Below are positions 18,111 through 27,824 of a stretch of DNA of 64,000 bases, piece by piece. The translations under genes were made by a program, and so were the position numbers. The DNA is from Westiellopsis prolifica IICB1. Lineage in GTDB: Bacteria > Cyanobacteriota > Cyanobacteriia > Cyanobacteriales > Nostocaceae. The stretch's first letter is position 1. Each line of letters starts with the position of its first letter. Location: contig NZ_NAPS01000002.1 in the NCBI RefSeq assembly GCF_004323185.1, forward strand, positions 1,773,892 through 1,837,891, written 5' to 3'. The notes under the pieces are model-generated. The model searched no databases and was not told where the DNA came from. It was given only the letters and a program-made list of their open reading frames with translations.

Positions 18111-19889
18111 ATGAATTATAAAATTCAAAAAATACAACGCATCTGGGGGAGGCGGGGAATCATAGGAGTTTTGCATTTTTTATATCAAAATACTGCCTCT
18201 CGCATCAAGAATAAAATAGCATATCAACAATGGATCGAAAAAAATACTCTGAATCAACAAGAGATTCTCGCTGCTCATCAGCAAATCGCTCAATGGCAAA
18301 TCAAACCTAAATTTTCTATCATTATGCCTGTTTATAATGTAGAGGCAAAATGGTTAACACAAGCTATTGAATCAGTTCGTAATCAAATCTATCCTAATTG
18401 GGAGCTTTGTATTGCTGATGATGCTTCTCCCCAACCTCATATTCGTTCTATATTAACTCACTATAGTAAACTTGATTCACGTATTAAAGTTGTATTTCGG
18501 ACAGAAAATGGACATATTTCCGCAGCGAGTAATTCTGCTTTAGAACTGGCTACAGGAGATTATATTGCACTGTTAGATCATGATGATGAGTTAGCAATTA
18601 ATGCTTTATTTGAAAATGCTAAGTTAATTAACCAACATCCAGAAGCAGATTTTATTTATAGTGACGAAGACAAAATAGATATCAAAGGAAAACGTTTTTT
18701 TCCTTGTTTCAAACCTGATTGGTCGCCAGAATATTTTTATTCTTGCATGTACACCTGCCATCTGGGTGTTTATCGTACTAGGATTATTCGTGATATTGGT
18801 GGTTTTCGTAGTGAGTATGATGGCTCACAAGATTACGATTTGGTATTAAGATTCATCGAAAAAACCAAAAACATCTTTCATATTCCTAAAATTCTCTATC
18901 ATTGGCGCAGTATATCTGCTTCTGCTGCTTCTGGTTCACAAGCAAAACCATGGGCTTATACTGCTGGTAGAAAAGCTTTAGAATCGATGCTAGAGCGTAG
19001 CGTATATCCAGGACGTGTTGAAGAAACACCGAATCCAGGTATTTATAGAGTGCGACGCAATATCATCGGAAATCCTTTAGTTAGTATAATTATTCCTAGT
19101 GCGGGTACAACTATTAATACTGCTTCTGGTAAATTATGTCTTTTAGAAAATTGTATTCGTAGTGTTCAGCAAGTGAGTACCTATCGCAACTTTGAAATTA
19201 TTGTGGTGGACGGGTATGACATTCCAGATGCAACTTTAGAGAAAATACTTGGTTTAGATGTGAAGTTAGTTCGTTGTGCTGAACCTTTTAATTTTTCAAT
19301 GCGAATTAATCGAGGTGTAGCTGAAGCAAAAGGGCAATTTCTGTTGTTATTAAATGATGATACAGAAGTAATTACTTCTGATTGGCTAGAATCAATGTTA
19401 GAACTTGCACAACAAACAGAAATTGGTGCAGTCGGAGCAAAACTTTTATTTCCAAATGGCAGATTACAGCATGTAGGGGTAATGATTATTGAGGGTAATC
19501 CCTGTCATGCTTTCTATGGTTTTGATAACGAACAATCTGGTTATTTTTGTTCAAATATTGTGAATAGAAACTATCTAGGTGTGACTGCTGCTTGTTTGAT
19601 GATGCGACAAGAAGTATATCAGCAATTAGGGGGACTAGATGAAAATTTTCCCGTGAATTATAACGATGTCGATTTATGTTTAAAAGCCCATCAAGCTGGG
19701 TATCGCAATGTAGTTACACCATATGCTCAACTGATTCACTATGAATCTGCCAGTAGGCAAAAAGGTTTAAAACCAGGTGAATGGAATCAACTAAGTCATA
19801 AGTGGAAAGATTATTTTGAGCAAGTGGGTACGGATCCTTACTATAACCCAAATCTGTCTTTGAAAGCTCCTAATTTTGAATTATTTTAA
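18111..19889 (+). CDS. Tandem GT2 glycosyltransferase
   Basis: 592 aa with two GT-A domains. First: KFSIIMPVYNVEAKWLTQAI (about residue 65), DDASPQ, metal-binding LLDHDDE (about 153), ending near 300. Second: PLVSIIIPSAGT (about 323), LLLNDDTEVI (about 414), and NYNDVDLCLKAHQAGYR. Such double GT2 proteins build repeat units of O-antigen-like chains. Both DXD-like motifs are intact, so both domains may be active. Last gene of the island on this strand; AT-rich DNA follows. Confidence 0.9.
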   Translation: MNYKIQKIQRIWGRRGIIGVLHFLYQNTASRIKNKIAYQQWIEKNTLNQQEILAAHQQIAQWQIKPKFSIIMPVYNVEAKWLTQAIESVRNQIYPNWELCIADDASPQPHIRSILTHYSKLDSRIKVVFRTENGHISAASNSALELATGDYIALLDHDDELAINALFENAKLINQHPEADFIYSDEDKIDIKGKRFFPCFKPDWSPEYFYSCMYTCHLGVYRTRIIRDIGGFRSEYDGSQDYDLVLRFIEKTKNIFHIPKILYHWRSISASAASGSQAKPWAYTAGRKALESMLERSVYPGRVEETPNPGIYRVRRNIIGNPLVSIIIPSAGTTINTASGKLCLLENCIRSVQQVSTYRNFEIIVVDGYDIPDATLEKILGLDVKLVRCAEPFNFSMRINRGVAEAKGQFLLLLNDDTEVITSDWLESMLELAQQTEIGAVGAKLLFPNGRLQHVGVMIIEGNPCHAFYGFDNEQSGYFCSNIVNRNYLGVTAACLMMRQEVYQQLGGLDENFPVNYNDVDLCLKAHQAGYRNVVTPYAQLIHYESASRQKGLKPGEWNQLSHKWKDYFEQVGTDPYYNPNLSLKAPNFELF

Positions 19890-20156
19890 CAAGATATTTG
19901 GTAAGGAAAATATAACGGCTAAAATACTGATTAAGTATTTATAATTAGAATGAAAAAACAGGATTTAATAGGATAAAGATAGCACATAGATAGTATTGTA
20001 TATATTGAAATATAATATATAGATAGATAGCGTTTACTTACACTGCGTGATAATTCACGATCAGAGTGTCTATATAAAACTTTTAGAGGATGACGGGACA
20101 AGTGAGAGTTTGGAAGTAAACACTTAATCAAGTTTATCTACCAACAGGATAAAACA

Positions 20157-20813
20157 ATGGTTAGTAGTCTTAAAGAACTAATTGACGAGTCTGAACTTGC
20201 TCGTGTTGAAGACCCAGAAGAAAGATTTATTACCAGTAATGTTAGCTGGGAAGTATATGAAGCCTTGCTAGTAAAACTAGAAGACAATTCTCATTACCGT
20301 GTCACTTACTTGGATGGAATATTAGAGATTGTGTCGCCTTCAATCAGACATGAAAACATTAAAAAACGTTTGGCTATTTTGATAGAGCGATATCTCTATC
20401 AAAAGCGAATTCGATTCAGTCCTATGGGGAGTTCCACAATCAAAAAGCAATTCAAACAAGCTGGGGTAGAACCAGATGAATGCTACTCCATTGGAGAGAA
20501 GAAAAATATTCCAGACTTGGCTGTAGAGGTGATTGTCACCAGTGGTACCATTGATAAACTCAAAATTTATCAGCGCTTAGGAGTTACTGAGGTTTGGTTT
20601 TGGGAAAGCAACAGGCTCAAACTCTACCATTTAAGAGAAGAAACACCATCAGAGTTTATGGAAACCTACGGGTATGAAAAAATTAAACGTAGTGAGTTAT
20701 TACCAGAACTAAATATAGACCTACTGGAGGAATGCACTCTAATTTCAGATGAAATTCAAGCAATTGACGAATTTGAGCTTGGTATACTACCTCATAGACA
20801 AAACCCACTTTAA
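20157..20813 (+). CDS. Uma2 family endonuclease-like protein (DUF820)
   Basis: 218 aa. Contains the core of the Uma2 family, a PD-(D/E)XK nuclease fold: YLDGILEIVSPSIRHE, a PDLAVEVIVTSG strand, then KLKIYQRLGVTEVWFWE, where E and K fit the catalytic pattern. These genes are very numerous in filamentous cyanobacteria and their role is not established. Start at ATG with AGGA 10 bases upstream. The stop codon falls inside a palindrome (20801-20821). Confidence 0.85.
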   Translation: MVSSLKELIDESELARVEDPEERFITSNVSWEVYEALLVKLEDNSHYRVTYLDGILEIVSPSIRHENIKKRLAILIERYLYQKRIRFSPMGSSTIKKQFKQAGVEPDECYSIGEKKNIPDLAVEVIVTSGTIDKLKIYQRLGVTEVWFWESNRLKLYHLREETPSEFMETYGYEKIKRSELLPELNIDLLEECTLISDEIQAIDEFELGILPHRQNPL

Positions 20814-20843
20814 GTGGGTTTGTTCAGTCTACTAAAAGTAGAC
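20801..20843. terminator. Two adjacent hairpins at the end of the Uma2 gene
   Basis: aaacccactt and aagtgggttt (20801-20821, one-base centre) overlap the stop codon of the Uma2 gene. A second hairpin, agtctac-taaa-agtagact, follows at once. There is no long U-run, but the position suggests RNA 3' end formation, or a repeat inserted at the gene end. Confidence 0.45.
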
Positions 20844-20890
20844 TTAGATAATGAACCGCGCAGTTTAGCAGTTAAGCGAAAAATATTTAA

Positions 20891-21559
20891 CTAAGGCTGA
20901 GGAGGCGCAGGGGGTGCATCTGGGATTTCTGCATCTCGTCCTTGTCTTTGCAGGTATTTACTCAGTACATAAGCCATATCACCACGAGTCATGGGTTTTA
21001 ATGGGTAAAGATTTCCTTGAGTATCTGTATTAACAAATGCTTCCGCTACAACTGTGGCGATCGCTTTTCTTGCCCAAGAAGGAATAGTAGCTGCGTCAGG
21101 ATGAGGAGCTAAAATTTCATTGACAGTCTCATCAGGAAACTGAAACACACCGTAGGCTTGAGCAAAAATTGCTAAAGCTTCTGCTCTTGTTACTCTTTGA
21201 TTAGGAAAAAACAAATTACCCCGATAGCCTCTCATAATATCTGTTTTTAAGACAGTTTGAATATCTTTATACGCTGGATGAGAGGATGGTACATCTGAAA
21301 GCACAATATTTGCTTTGCTCGCTGCTTGTCGTTTATCTAGTCGAAATGCTTTCACCATAATAGAGGCTAAGTCTGCTCGACTGATTATCCTTTCTGGATA
21401 AAAGTTATTATCTGGATAGTTAGTCATCCAATTCGCAGCCACTACCATTTGAATTGGATCAGATGATTGTTTGTCTTGTGGTTGAACTTGGGCAGAAACG
21501 ACAACTGGAAAGGATTGTATTAATGTTACTAAAGTAAGAACACTTATAAATTGACGCAT
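20891..21559 (-). CDS. Secreted SLH-domain protein
   Basis: 222 aa from ATG 21559, chosen because a signal peptide (MRQFISVLTLVTLIQSFP...VSAQ) begins there; the frame extends 14 codons further. Two to three S-layer-homology-like repeats follow, with ISRADLASIMVKAF, ..FPNQRVTRAEALAIFAQAYG, and ..LYPLKPMTRGDMAYVLSKYL. SLH repeats bind peptidoglycan-linked polymers and tether outer-membrane or S-layer proteins. Pro-rich C-terminus. Protein lacks a beta-barrel, so it is probably a periplasmic or surface adaptor. Confidence 0.85.
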   Translation of the reverse strand: MRQFISVLTLVTLIQSFPVVVSAQVQPQDKQSSDPIQMVVAANWMTNYPDNNFYPERIISRADLASIMVKAFRLDKRQAASKANIVLSDVPSSHPAYKDIQTVLKTDIMRGYRGNLFFPNQRVTRAEALAIFAQAYGVFQFPDETVNEILAPHPDAATIPSWARKAIATVVAEAFVNTDTQGNLYPLKPMTRGDMAYVLSKYLQRQGRDAEIPDAPPAPPQP

Positions 21560-21784
21560 AAATGTAAATTTAAAAAATAGTACACTGAAGAATAACATCA
21601 ACTTTGTTATAGCCCGATCCGGAAATCAACCAAATTTTCTTTGGTATTTTATGACTGATATTCTTGGTATAAGCCAAGTCAAAAAAAAGGGTGAATATGT
21701 ATTATTTAACACAATTTTTCACCCATATCGCTATAAATTTCCGTAGGTTTCTATCAACAGAAAGATTGATTTAAATTAACCTAA

Positions 21785-21976
21785 CTAAACTTGAGTGGCA
21801 TCTTCCTGATTAATTTGCTGCTCAAGATTACTGATAGCACCATTTAAACCAGCAAGCTTAGTTTCTAAGTCATCGCGCATTGCTTTGAGAAATCTCAGTT
21901 TGCGTTCTAAACGATTTTTCCGAGAAACAGGCTCCCCATCACAGCAAGAGTTATACCAGAAATTAAAAGGAAACAT
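21785..21976 (-). CDS. Small coiled-coil protein (hypothetical)
   Basis: 63 aa. Start ATG 21976 with an AAGG ribosome site. The N-terminus has a CC pair (YNSCCDGEP) and the remainder is a basic then acidic heptad helix (RLERKLRFLKAMRDDLETKLAGLNGAISNLEQQI). I recall similar small proteins in Nostocales but no function. Strong helical periodicity argues that it is translated. Confidence 0.55.
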   Translation of the reverse strand: MFPFNFWYNSCCDGEPVSRKNRLERKLRFLKAMRDDLETKLAGLNGAISNLEQQINQEDATQV

Positions 21977-22039
21977 AGCTACCTTTCCAAATAAACCCTA
22001 CTTAAATTCTGACGAAATTATTTTCAAATGAGGGGAAAG

Positions 22040-22205
22040 CAGATGGGAGGAAAACCGATCCAATGTTGGTTATTAGTCATTTGTCAAAAGTCATTTGTCA
22101 TTTGTCATTGGTCATTCGTCATAAATCAGTTAACAGTTATCAGTTATCAAATTAATACCAATTCTTCGTGAAGCTGCTCCCGAATTTTACCGCTCCCCGA
22201 TCCCT
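22040..22205. repeat. gtcatttgtcatt / cagttatcagtta interspersed repeats
   Basis: The gap before the PstS-like gene's 3' end is made of heptamer-like units (tcatttg, tcattgg, cagttat). Similar blocks recur at 27640-27715, 34735-34760, 37850-37880 and 50713-50840. Non-coding. Confidence 0.7.
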
Positions 22206-22206
22206 A

Positions 22207-23283
22207 CTAGCGAACTCCTGCAAACCCGGCTCGCTCAATCGCTTTTTGTCCTTGGTCTGTGAGTAAAAGTTGGGCGTAAGCTTCACCAATTTGCTGTGCT
22301 TGTCCGTTGTTTTGCTTAATGATTACAAACAAGTTAGTTGTAATTGGATAGCTGCCATTTTTGATCGCTTCAGTGTTGATTTGATGACGCTGACGTGGGC
22401 ATTGTTCAGGTGTTACTAATGATTCACGGTATGGTGAAATTAATTGTGTAGATGTCAGACCCAATGGTAAAGGCTTGACGGTGCATTGGGGAACTACTGC
22501 ACGAGCCGAGGCGTAATATACACCACCAGGTATTTTACTGACTTGTCGTACTGCTTCTGTAGTTGATGAAACATATTTAACATTAGAGCCAAGTGGTTGA
22601 TTCTGCAAGTTTTTGTTACCAGAGAAGATTGCTGTATCTGCTTTTTCTAAACGTTGGGACAAAGGGGTAATGGGTAAGTCTGGCCCGCCTACCTCTTTCC
22701 AATTAGTAATTTTCCCCAAATAAATCTGTTGCAACTGATCAACGGTTAAACCTGGTACTTGCAAAGATGGATTGACTACTACTGCAATACCATCAATACC
22801 AACTTGACGTTGTTCAAGGGTAAACCTTTTTTGTTTGGCTAGAGAATATTCTAAATCTGTCAGGGGACGGGAAGACTGAGCAAAATCTAATTTCCCATCT
22901 AGTAACATGCGTATACCAGAACTAGAACTAGGACTGCTATTATTTGGGTTTTGGTAGCGCAACTGTAATTCTGGGCGATCGCTTTGAATTTGTGAATCGA
23001 TTAATTGACGAATTGGCGCCCAAGCTGCACTACCACCATAGTTAGCTGCTACAACTGGAACATTCGCAACATTCTGAAAATTAGATGCAACAGATGAGGT
23101 TGGATTGGAATTTTGACTAGAGGTAGCAACTGTGTTTTTGCGAACTAATGTGTAAGGTCTTAACAGCCACCAGGCTACTCCACCCAGCACCAAAATTGTC
23201 AATATTTTGCCAATTATCAACCCTCTAAGAAAAAGCCAGATTTCTCCATTAATAGGTATTCTTCTTTGGTTTGTATTATCCAT
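22207..23283 (-). CDS. Membrane-anchored PstS-like substrate-binding protein
   Basis: 358 aa. One N-terminal membrane segment (about residues 14-38, then WWLLRPY) rather than a lipoprotein signal, so the binding domain is anchored in the inner membrane and faces the periplasm. The rest matches PstS-like periplasmic binding proteins: AAWAPIRQLIDSQIQ, FAQSSRPLTDLEY, VVVNPSLQVPGLTVDQLQQIYLGKITNW, and the C-terminal TNLFVIIKQN. No Pst permease or ATPase genes are nearby; instead a kinase gene lies just upstream on the same strand. A sensor role, not transport, seems likely. Confidence 0.85.
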   Translation of the reverse strand: MDNTNQRRIPINGEIWLFLRGLIIGKILTILVLGGVAWWLLRPYTLVRKNTVATSSQNSNPTSSVASNFQNVANVPVVAANYGGSAAWAPIRQLIDSQIQSDRPELQLRYQNPNNSSPSSSSGIRMLLDGKLDFAQSSRPLTDLEYSLAKQKRFTLEQRQVGIDGIAVVVNPSLQVPGLTVDQLQQIYLGKITNWKEVGGPDLPITPLSQRLEKADTAIFSGNKNLQNQPLGSNVKYVSSTTEAVRQVSKIPGGVYYASARAVVPQCTVKPLPLGLTSTQLISPYRESLVTPEQCPRQRHQINTEAIKNGSYPITTNLFVIIKQNNGQAQQIGEAYAQLLLTDQGQKAIERAGFAGVR

Positions 23284-23394
23284 GATGATTGTTTTGTTAG
23301 TTTGTTAAAATTACATTTCCGGTATCTAGCCATAAATGATGAAGCGGTAGATGCAAAAAACTTGAAAATCTTAATTATCTGATTTTGAAATTTT

Positions 23395-24480
23395 TCAACT
23401 CTGTAAATTTTCTGGAACTGGTTCAAAAAACTGTTTGATAAACCTGATTAAGTGTGGAGGTTGATTTAGATTGAATATACTTGTTTGTAAGAATATATAA
23501 AAAATGAAGATTATCAATAAACTTGTGCTAATACCAAACCCCATTCCCAGAAGTAAAATATTTTTTTTATAGGTAATAGAAGAATTATTATGAGTGATTT
23601 TGTCTTTAATCACACGTAAAGAAGAAAAAGATAAATCCCTAGCAGCAATAAGTGCTTCTAGAGCTTCTAATGCTGATTGATAACGCTTACTAGAGTGATC
23701 GCACACCATTTTATCTATTACATTTGCGAGACTGTTACTTACCCTGATGCGATCGCGCCAGATAATTTCTCCTGTATTGGGATCTTTTGGTATTTGGTCA
23801 GATTTTAATCCTGTCAGAGCTTGAATACCAATCATCCCAACCGCATAAATATCACTGCACAGTTGTGGTTTACCCTTGCTCTGTTCACTAGACATATAGC
23901 CAGGAGTACCCACAACAAGCGTGACACTAGTTTGTCCAAACTCATTGATTCCCAAACCACCAATTTTTTTAATACTGCCAAAATCAATCAATACAATTTT
24001 TCCGTCACTATGCCGTCGCATTAAATTTTGAGGCTTAATATCCCGATGAATAATGTTATTTTGGTGGACAAAAACCACTACTTCTAGAATTTCCCGCAAT
24101 AGGTTAAAAACCACATCTTCATTTAGACATATACCAGGAGAAATTTCTTGGGTTAAGTCATGACCATCAATAAATTCCTGAACCAGATAAAAATCACCAT
24201 TTTCATCAAAATGGGCAAATAAGCGAGGAATTTGGTTGTGATTGTCGCCTAGCTGATATAAAACTTCTGCTTCTTTTGCAAATAAATTTTTAGCAATTGG
24301 CACATGAGCCGGATTTAGATTCTTAGGCTTAAAATGTTTAACTACACAATAAGGTATCCCTGGCAAATCTAAATCAACAGCCAAGTAAGTATCGCCAGAA
24401 CCCCCACTCCCTAAAAGTTTAATAATCTTGTAACGATTCCGAAGGGTTATCCCAATTAGAGAGAGAAGATACTGACTCAT
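23395..24480 (-). CDS. Hanks-type serine/threonine kinase with C-terminal membrane segment
   Basis: 361 aa from ATG 24480. Kinase domain about 17-285: Gly loop GSGGSGDTY (24-32), catalytic HRDIKPQN (145-152), DFG (166-168), and GTPGYMSSEQ in the activation region. A single hydrophobic helix lies near residues 303-328, then a short extracytoplasmic tail of about 30 residues. The PstS-like gene begins 111 bases downstream on the same strand, so both may be one operon. Ligand unknown. Confidence 0.92.
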   Translation of the reverse strand: MSQYLLSLIGITLRNRYKIIKLLGSGGSGDTYLAVDLDLPGIPYCVVKHFKPKNLNPAHVPIAKNLFAKEAEVLYQLGDNHNQIPRLFAHFDENGDFYLVQEFIDGHDLTQEISPGICLNEDVVFNLLREILEVVVFVHQNNIIHRDIKPQNLMRRHSDGKIVLIDFGSIKKIGGLGINEFGQTSVTLVVGTPGYMSSEQSKGKPQLCSDIYAVGMIGIQALTGLKSDQIPKDPNTGEIIWRDRIRVSNSLANVIDKMVCDHSSKRYQSALEALEALIAARDLSFSSLRVIKDKITHNNSSITYKKNILLLGMGFGISTSLLIIFIFYIFLQTSIFNLNQPPHLIRFIKQFFEPVPENLQS

Positions 24481-24674
24481 ATCGTGCATTCTGAATGCTA
24501 AATTACTAACCAGCAAAAATAGTTAGTATTATTTTAAATAAGTAACTTATTTTTTACACGTACAAATTTAGTAACTAGAATAGATGTAGTAACGTTCAAA
24601 ACGATACTACTTGGTATCTATCCTCTGAGCATCAATCTCATTAGAGATTATTTTGTTTATAATTTAAAAATTTC

Positions 24675-24842
24675 AGGACTTACGCAAAAATCATCAAAAA
24701 GCTTAATTTATTGTAGACGCACTGCGGCTTGCCGTAGGCTACCGCCAAGACGCCTTAGACGCGCAAGCGGCTACTTTCAGAAGCCACTTCGTGTCTACCG
24801 TAAGGTAGAACGCCAAGGATTTGTTGAGTGTGCGTAAGTCCT
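24675..24842. mobile_element. MITE-like element, 12-bp perfect inverted ends
   Basis: aggacttacgca (24675-24686) and its exact complement (24831-24842) bound about 168 bp. Inside is gtagacgcactgcggcttgc and related GC-rich units (accgccaagacgcc) often dispersed in Nostoc genomes. No ORF. The ends resemble termini of cyanobacterial insertion sequences, so a non-autonomous element is likely. Confidence 0.7.
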
Positions 24843-25217
24843 AAATTTATACAAGTAATACTTTTAGACATGCTAATTTTTTTAGATGTATTTTAGATGT
24901 ATTGAATTATATTAATATAGTACGAATAAAATTTAAACGTTAAGCTTAAGTAAATGTAACATCAACCTCATAATAAAATTATAGTTCAATCTTTGCTTGA
25001 TACTAAGAGGACTATTAAAAATTTGTGACCAAATATAATTGATTTGGAGGATGTGATAACCAGGGCTATTTTATTCTCATTTAGCCCGCTTCAGAATCAA
25101 TTGTGAGGCTAATAGCAAAAATCGGTTAAAACTGATAACTTACGCCAATTGCGAATTGCCGTAAAACAAATTTCAAAGCTTTAAGCTTAAACCCGTTTCC
25201 AACGGGTTTAAACTCTT
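24843..25217. other. AT-rich gap with an 11-bp hairpin
   Basis: No gene seen. Near its end is a perfect hairpin ttaaacccgtt / aacgggtttaa with a three-base loop (25187-25211). The same hairpin core recurs at 55628-55650. Confidence 0.6.
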
Positions 25218-25335
25218 AAACAGTCGGTTTTTAAGCGAATGCGCGCTATCAGCGGTGAAATTTATTTTTGATCTAATTTTAGGCTTGTTGAGAATGGTAC
25301 AAGTTATCAATTTCATCAATTTAAACCGACTGTTT
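25218..25335. mobile_element. MITE-like element, 13-bp perfect inverted ends
   Basis: aaacagtcggttt (25218-25230) and complement (25323-25335) flank about 90 bp with no ORF. It follows directly on the hairpin repeat above, so the gap upstream of the lipid kinase 3' end is a pile of small repeats. Confidence 0.6.
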
Positions 25336-25371
25336 TGTGGTGATTTAATCCTTTTGAACGGACTTAAACTA

Positions 25372-26421
25372 TTAGCTGCTGAACTTTAGTTCAGGGTGGT
25401 TGAGGTCTAGACTGAAATAGCCCTGGTGTGATAATACTCCAAAATTAAGAGGTTTATCGGTTTGTTTGACCTCAATAGTTAAGTTAGGTAATCCCTCTAA
25501 TTTTTCTAGAGGTGGTATTTCTTCTTCCAAAAGTGGTACAAAAACTTTTAAACTTGCTGGCAGACATTCAATTTCAACTGGAGTTTTTCCTAAAATTTCA
25601 CCATCAACAACAACTTTTTGAGGTGGGTCAGTTGTAATTTTAAATTTTTTAGCTCGTAGGTAGCCAATATCATTTCTTTCAGCTGGATTACCCGCCGAAG
25701 CAGTCTGAAACAAATGAAACGTGGCTGCGATCGCAGCTGCTCTATTCACCGGAGCGACTATAGTTAAATCCAAAAATCCATCATCTACAATTAGTCCTGC
25801 TGGTCCCTGCGCTAAAACAGATGTCGCAGGTGCAGCATTTGCTATTGTCACTGCTGCTGCACAAGTTGAAATTACCTTATCTTCGGTTTCAATTTCGACC
25901 TCAAATGACTGTAATTCACTTAATTGTTTAAATCCAGCTATGATATAAGCCAAGAAACCAAAACGATTTTTCGATTCCCGATCTGCTTTTTCTACGGTTT
26001 CTGCTTCAAAACCAATACCTGTCAGCAGTACCATAGGATAACCGTTGCAAGTGGCAGTATCTACAATTCGTGTCCCACCCTGCAAAATTGTTTTGCAAGC
26101 ACCTTCAATTGTGTCCGGTATACCTAAAGCTGTAGCAAAAGCATTCGCTGTTCCGCGAGAAATAATTCCAAACGGAATATCACTACCCACAACAGCAGCA
26201 GCCGCCGCCGAGAGAGTACCATCTCCTCCAGAAGCAATAATGGCATCTACTCCCCTTTCTACTGCTTCGTGGGCTAGTTGATCGGCACAAATTTCTTCAG
26301 TTGTAAAATGGATATCTAGGTCAATTTCTGGCTCTAACAAAGCTCGAATCTGTGCCAATTCTTGCTCTGAGTCACCCTGACCTGCAACTGGATTAAAGAT
26401 GAGGCAGGCTGAACGTTTCAT
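25372..26421 (-). CDS. YegS/BmrU-type lipid (diacylglycerol) kinase
   Basis: 349 aa. The DAGK catalytic domain shows the phosphate-binding start (CLIFNPVAGQGD), GGDGT (65-69) for nucleotide binding, and RGTANAFATALGIP. The second, beta-rich half carries the C-terminal YegS domain. Enzymes of this family phosphorylate diacylglycerol, ceramide or similar lipids at the membrane. Length and motifs are complete up to about residue 320; the last six codons lie in a dispersed repeat. Exact lipid substrate not readable. Confidence 0.88.
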   Translation of the reverse strand: MKRSACLIFNPVAGQGDSEQELAQIRALLEPEIDLDIHFTTEEICADQLAHEAVERGVDAIIASGGDGTLSAAAAAVVGSDIPFGIISRGTANAFATALGIPDTIEGACKTILQGGTRIVDTATCNGYPMVLLTGIGFEAETVEKADRESKNRFGFLAYIIAGFKQLSELQSFEVEIETEDKVISTCAAAVTIANAAPATSVLAQGPAGLIVDDGFLDLTIVAPVNRAAAIAATFHLFQTASAGNPAERNDIGYLRAKKFKITTDPPQKVVVDGEILGKTPVEIECLPASLKVFVPLLEEEIPPLEKLEGLPNLTIEVKQTDKPLNFGVLSHQGYFSLDLNHPELKFSS

Positions 26422-26661
26422 ATATCGTGATTCATTTAAGTATTCAAAGTTATTAAATTAATTCCTAGCGCATCTGTAGAATTAAAGCTTCCACCTTACG
26501 ATAGTATTTTTAATTTTGGTTACAAACAACAAAAGTTGTAAAGATAAGTAAAGCTAAAAAAAGAAACTTAATGGCAATCGCCAGAGTGCAACGCCGAACG
26601 TCACCCACTGCGGTAGTCTAGATGAAGTGAATTTATCTCTGCCCTTTGACATAATTGATTT

Positions 26662-27633
26662 ATGACATCAGTGGTTTCCAGTCCGAGCCGTACAATCCGC
26701 ATTGGTTCTCGTAAAAGCCAACTTGCTCTGATTCAGACTTATTGGGTACAAGAACAACTGCAAAAAAGCTTTCCAGATATTACTTTTGAAGTCCACACAA
26801 TGGCCACTCATGGCGACAAAATCTTGGATGTCGCATTAGCCAAGATTGGTGATAAAGGACTGTTTACCAAAGAACTCGAACTGGGAATGATCAATCAGGA
26901 GATTGATTTTGCTGTTCATTCTCTCAAGGATCTACCGACTCGCTTACCAGAGGGTTTGGTTTTAGCAGCAATTACAGAACGAGAAAATCCCGCCGATGCG
27001 CTTGTGGTACATGAAAAACACAAAGACAAGCAAATTGACACCTTAAGCGAAGGGGCGGTGATTGGTACATCTTCTTTACGACGTCTAGCACAGTTACGGC
27101 ATCAATTCCCCCATTTCACATTTAAAGATGTGCGTGGTAACTTGAACACGCGTATGGCCAAGCTAGATGCAGGTGAATATGATGCTTTAATTTTGGCCGT
27201 GGCTGGGTTACAACGTTTGGGAATGGGCGATCGCATTCATCAAGTTCTCCCCAAAGAAATTTCCCTGCACGCCGTTGGTCAAGGTGCATTGGGTATTGAA
27301 TGTCGATCTGAAGATACAGAACTGATATCTTTACTGAAAGCCATTGAACATCCCCAAACACGCGATCGCTGTTTAGCAGAACGCGCTTTCTTACGGGAAC
27401 TCGAAGGTGGTTGTCAAGTACCAATTGGTGTAAATACTGAAATCAATGGTATTAATTTAACATTAACAGGTATTGTCGCCAGTGTCGATGGCCAAAAAGT
27501 TGTCAAAGACAGCATTTCTGGCGAAACCAAAGACGCAGAACAGCTAGGTACACAACTAGCCAAACAAATGCGGGGACAAGGAGCGCAGGAAATTTTGGAT
27601 CAAATCTTTGCCGAAATCCAGCGTGGTTCTTAA
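26662..27633 (+). CDS. hemC: Porphobilinogen deaminase (hydroxymethylbilane synthase)
   Basis: 323 aa. Polymerises four porphobilinogens to hydroxymethylbilane, feeding haem, chlorophyll and bilin synthesis. Visible are [54 protein letters not shown] and EGGCQVPIG, where Cys251 carries the dipyrromethane cofactor. Full length. A gap with tandem cagttatcagtta-type repeats separates it from glgA. Confidence 0.97.
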   Translation: MTSVVSSPSRTIRIGSRKSQLALIQTYWVQEQLQKSFPDITFEVHTMATHGDKILDVALAKIGDKGLFTKELELGMINQEIDFAVHSLKDLPTRLPEGLVLAAITERENPADALVVHEKHKDKQIDTLSEGAVIGTSSLRRLAQLRHQFPHFTFKDVRGNLNTRMAKLDAGEYDALILAVAGLQRLGMGDRIHQVLPKEISLHAVGQGALGIECRSEDTELISLLKAIEHPQTRDRCLAERAFLRELEGGCQVPIGVNTEINGINLTLTGIVASVDGQKVVKDSISGETKDAEQLGTQLAKQMRGQGAQEILDQIFAEIQRGS

Positions 27634-27824
27634 ATTCAGTTAACAGTTATCAGTAATACAGTGAACACAAAGAGTAACTGATAACTGATAACTGGTCACT
27701 GATAACTGTTATTGTGATGTTATTAAAAAAGATTGGATTTGCTAAATATATCTATCAAAGTTAATTGGTAGTTTAGCAAAGTAAATTTTAACACGTAGGC
27801 AAGTTCGGGGAAGCAAAAATTACC

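Noticed and set aside
19931-20131. 66-codon frame on the minus strand
   Set aside because: No family features, AT-rich intergenic DNA, no good start.
23217-23426. 69-codon frame between the PstS-like and kinase genes
   Set aside because: Overlaps the ends of both real genes in another frame; no features of its own.
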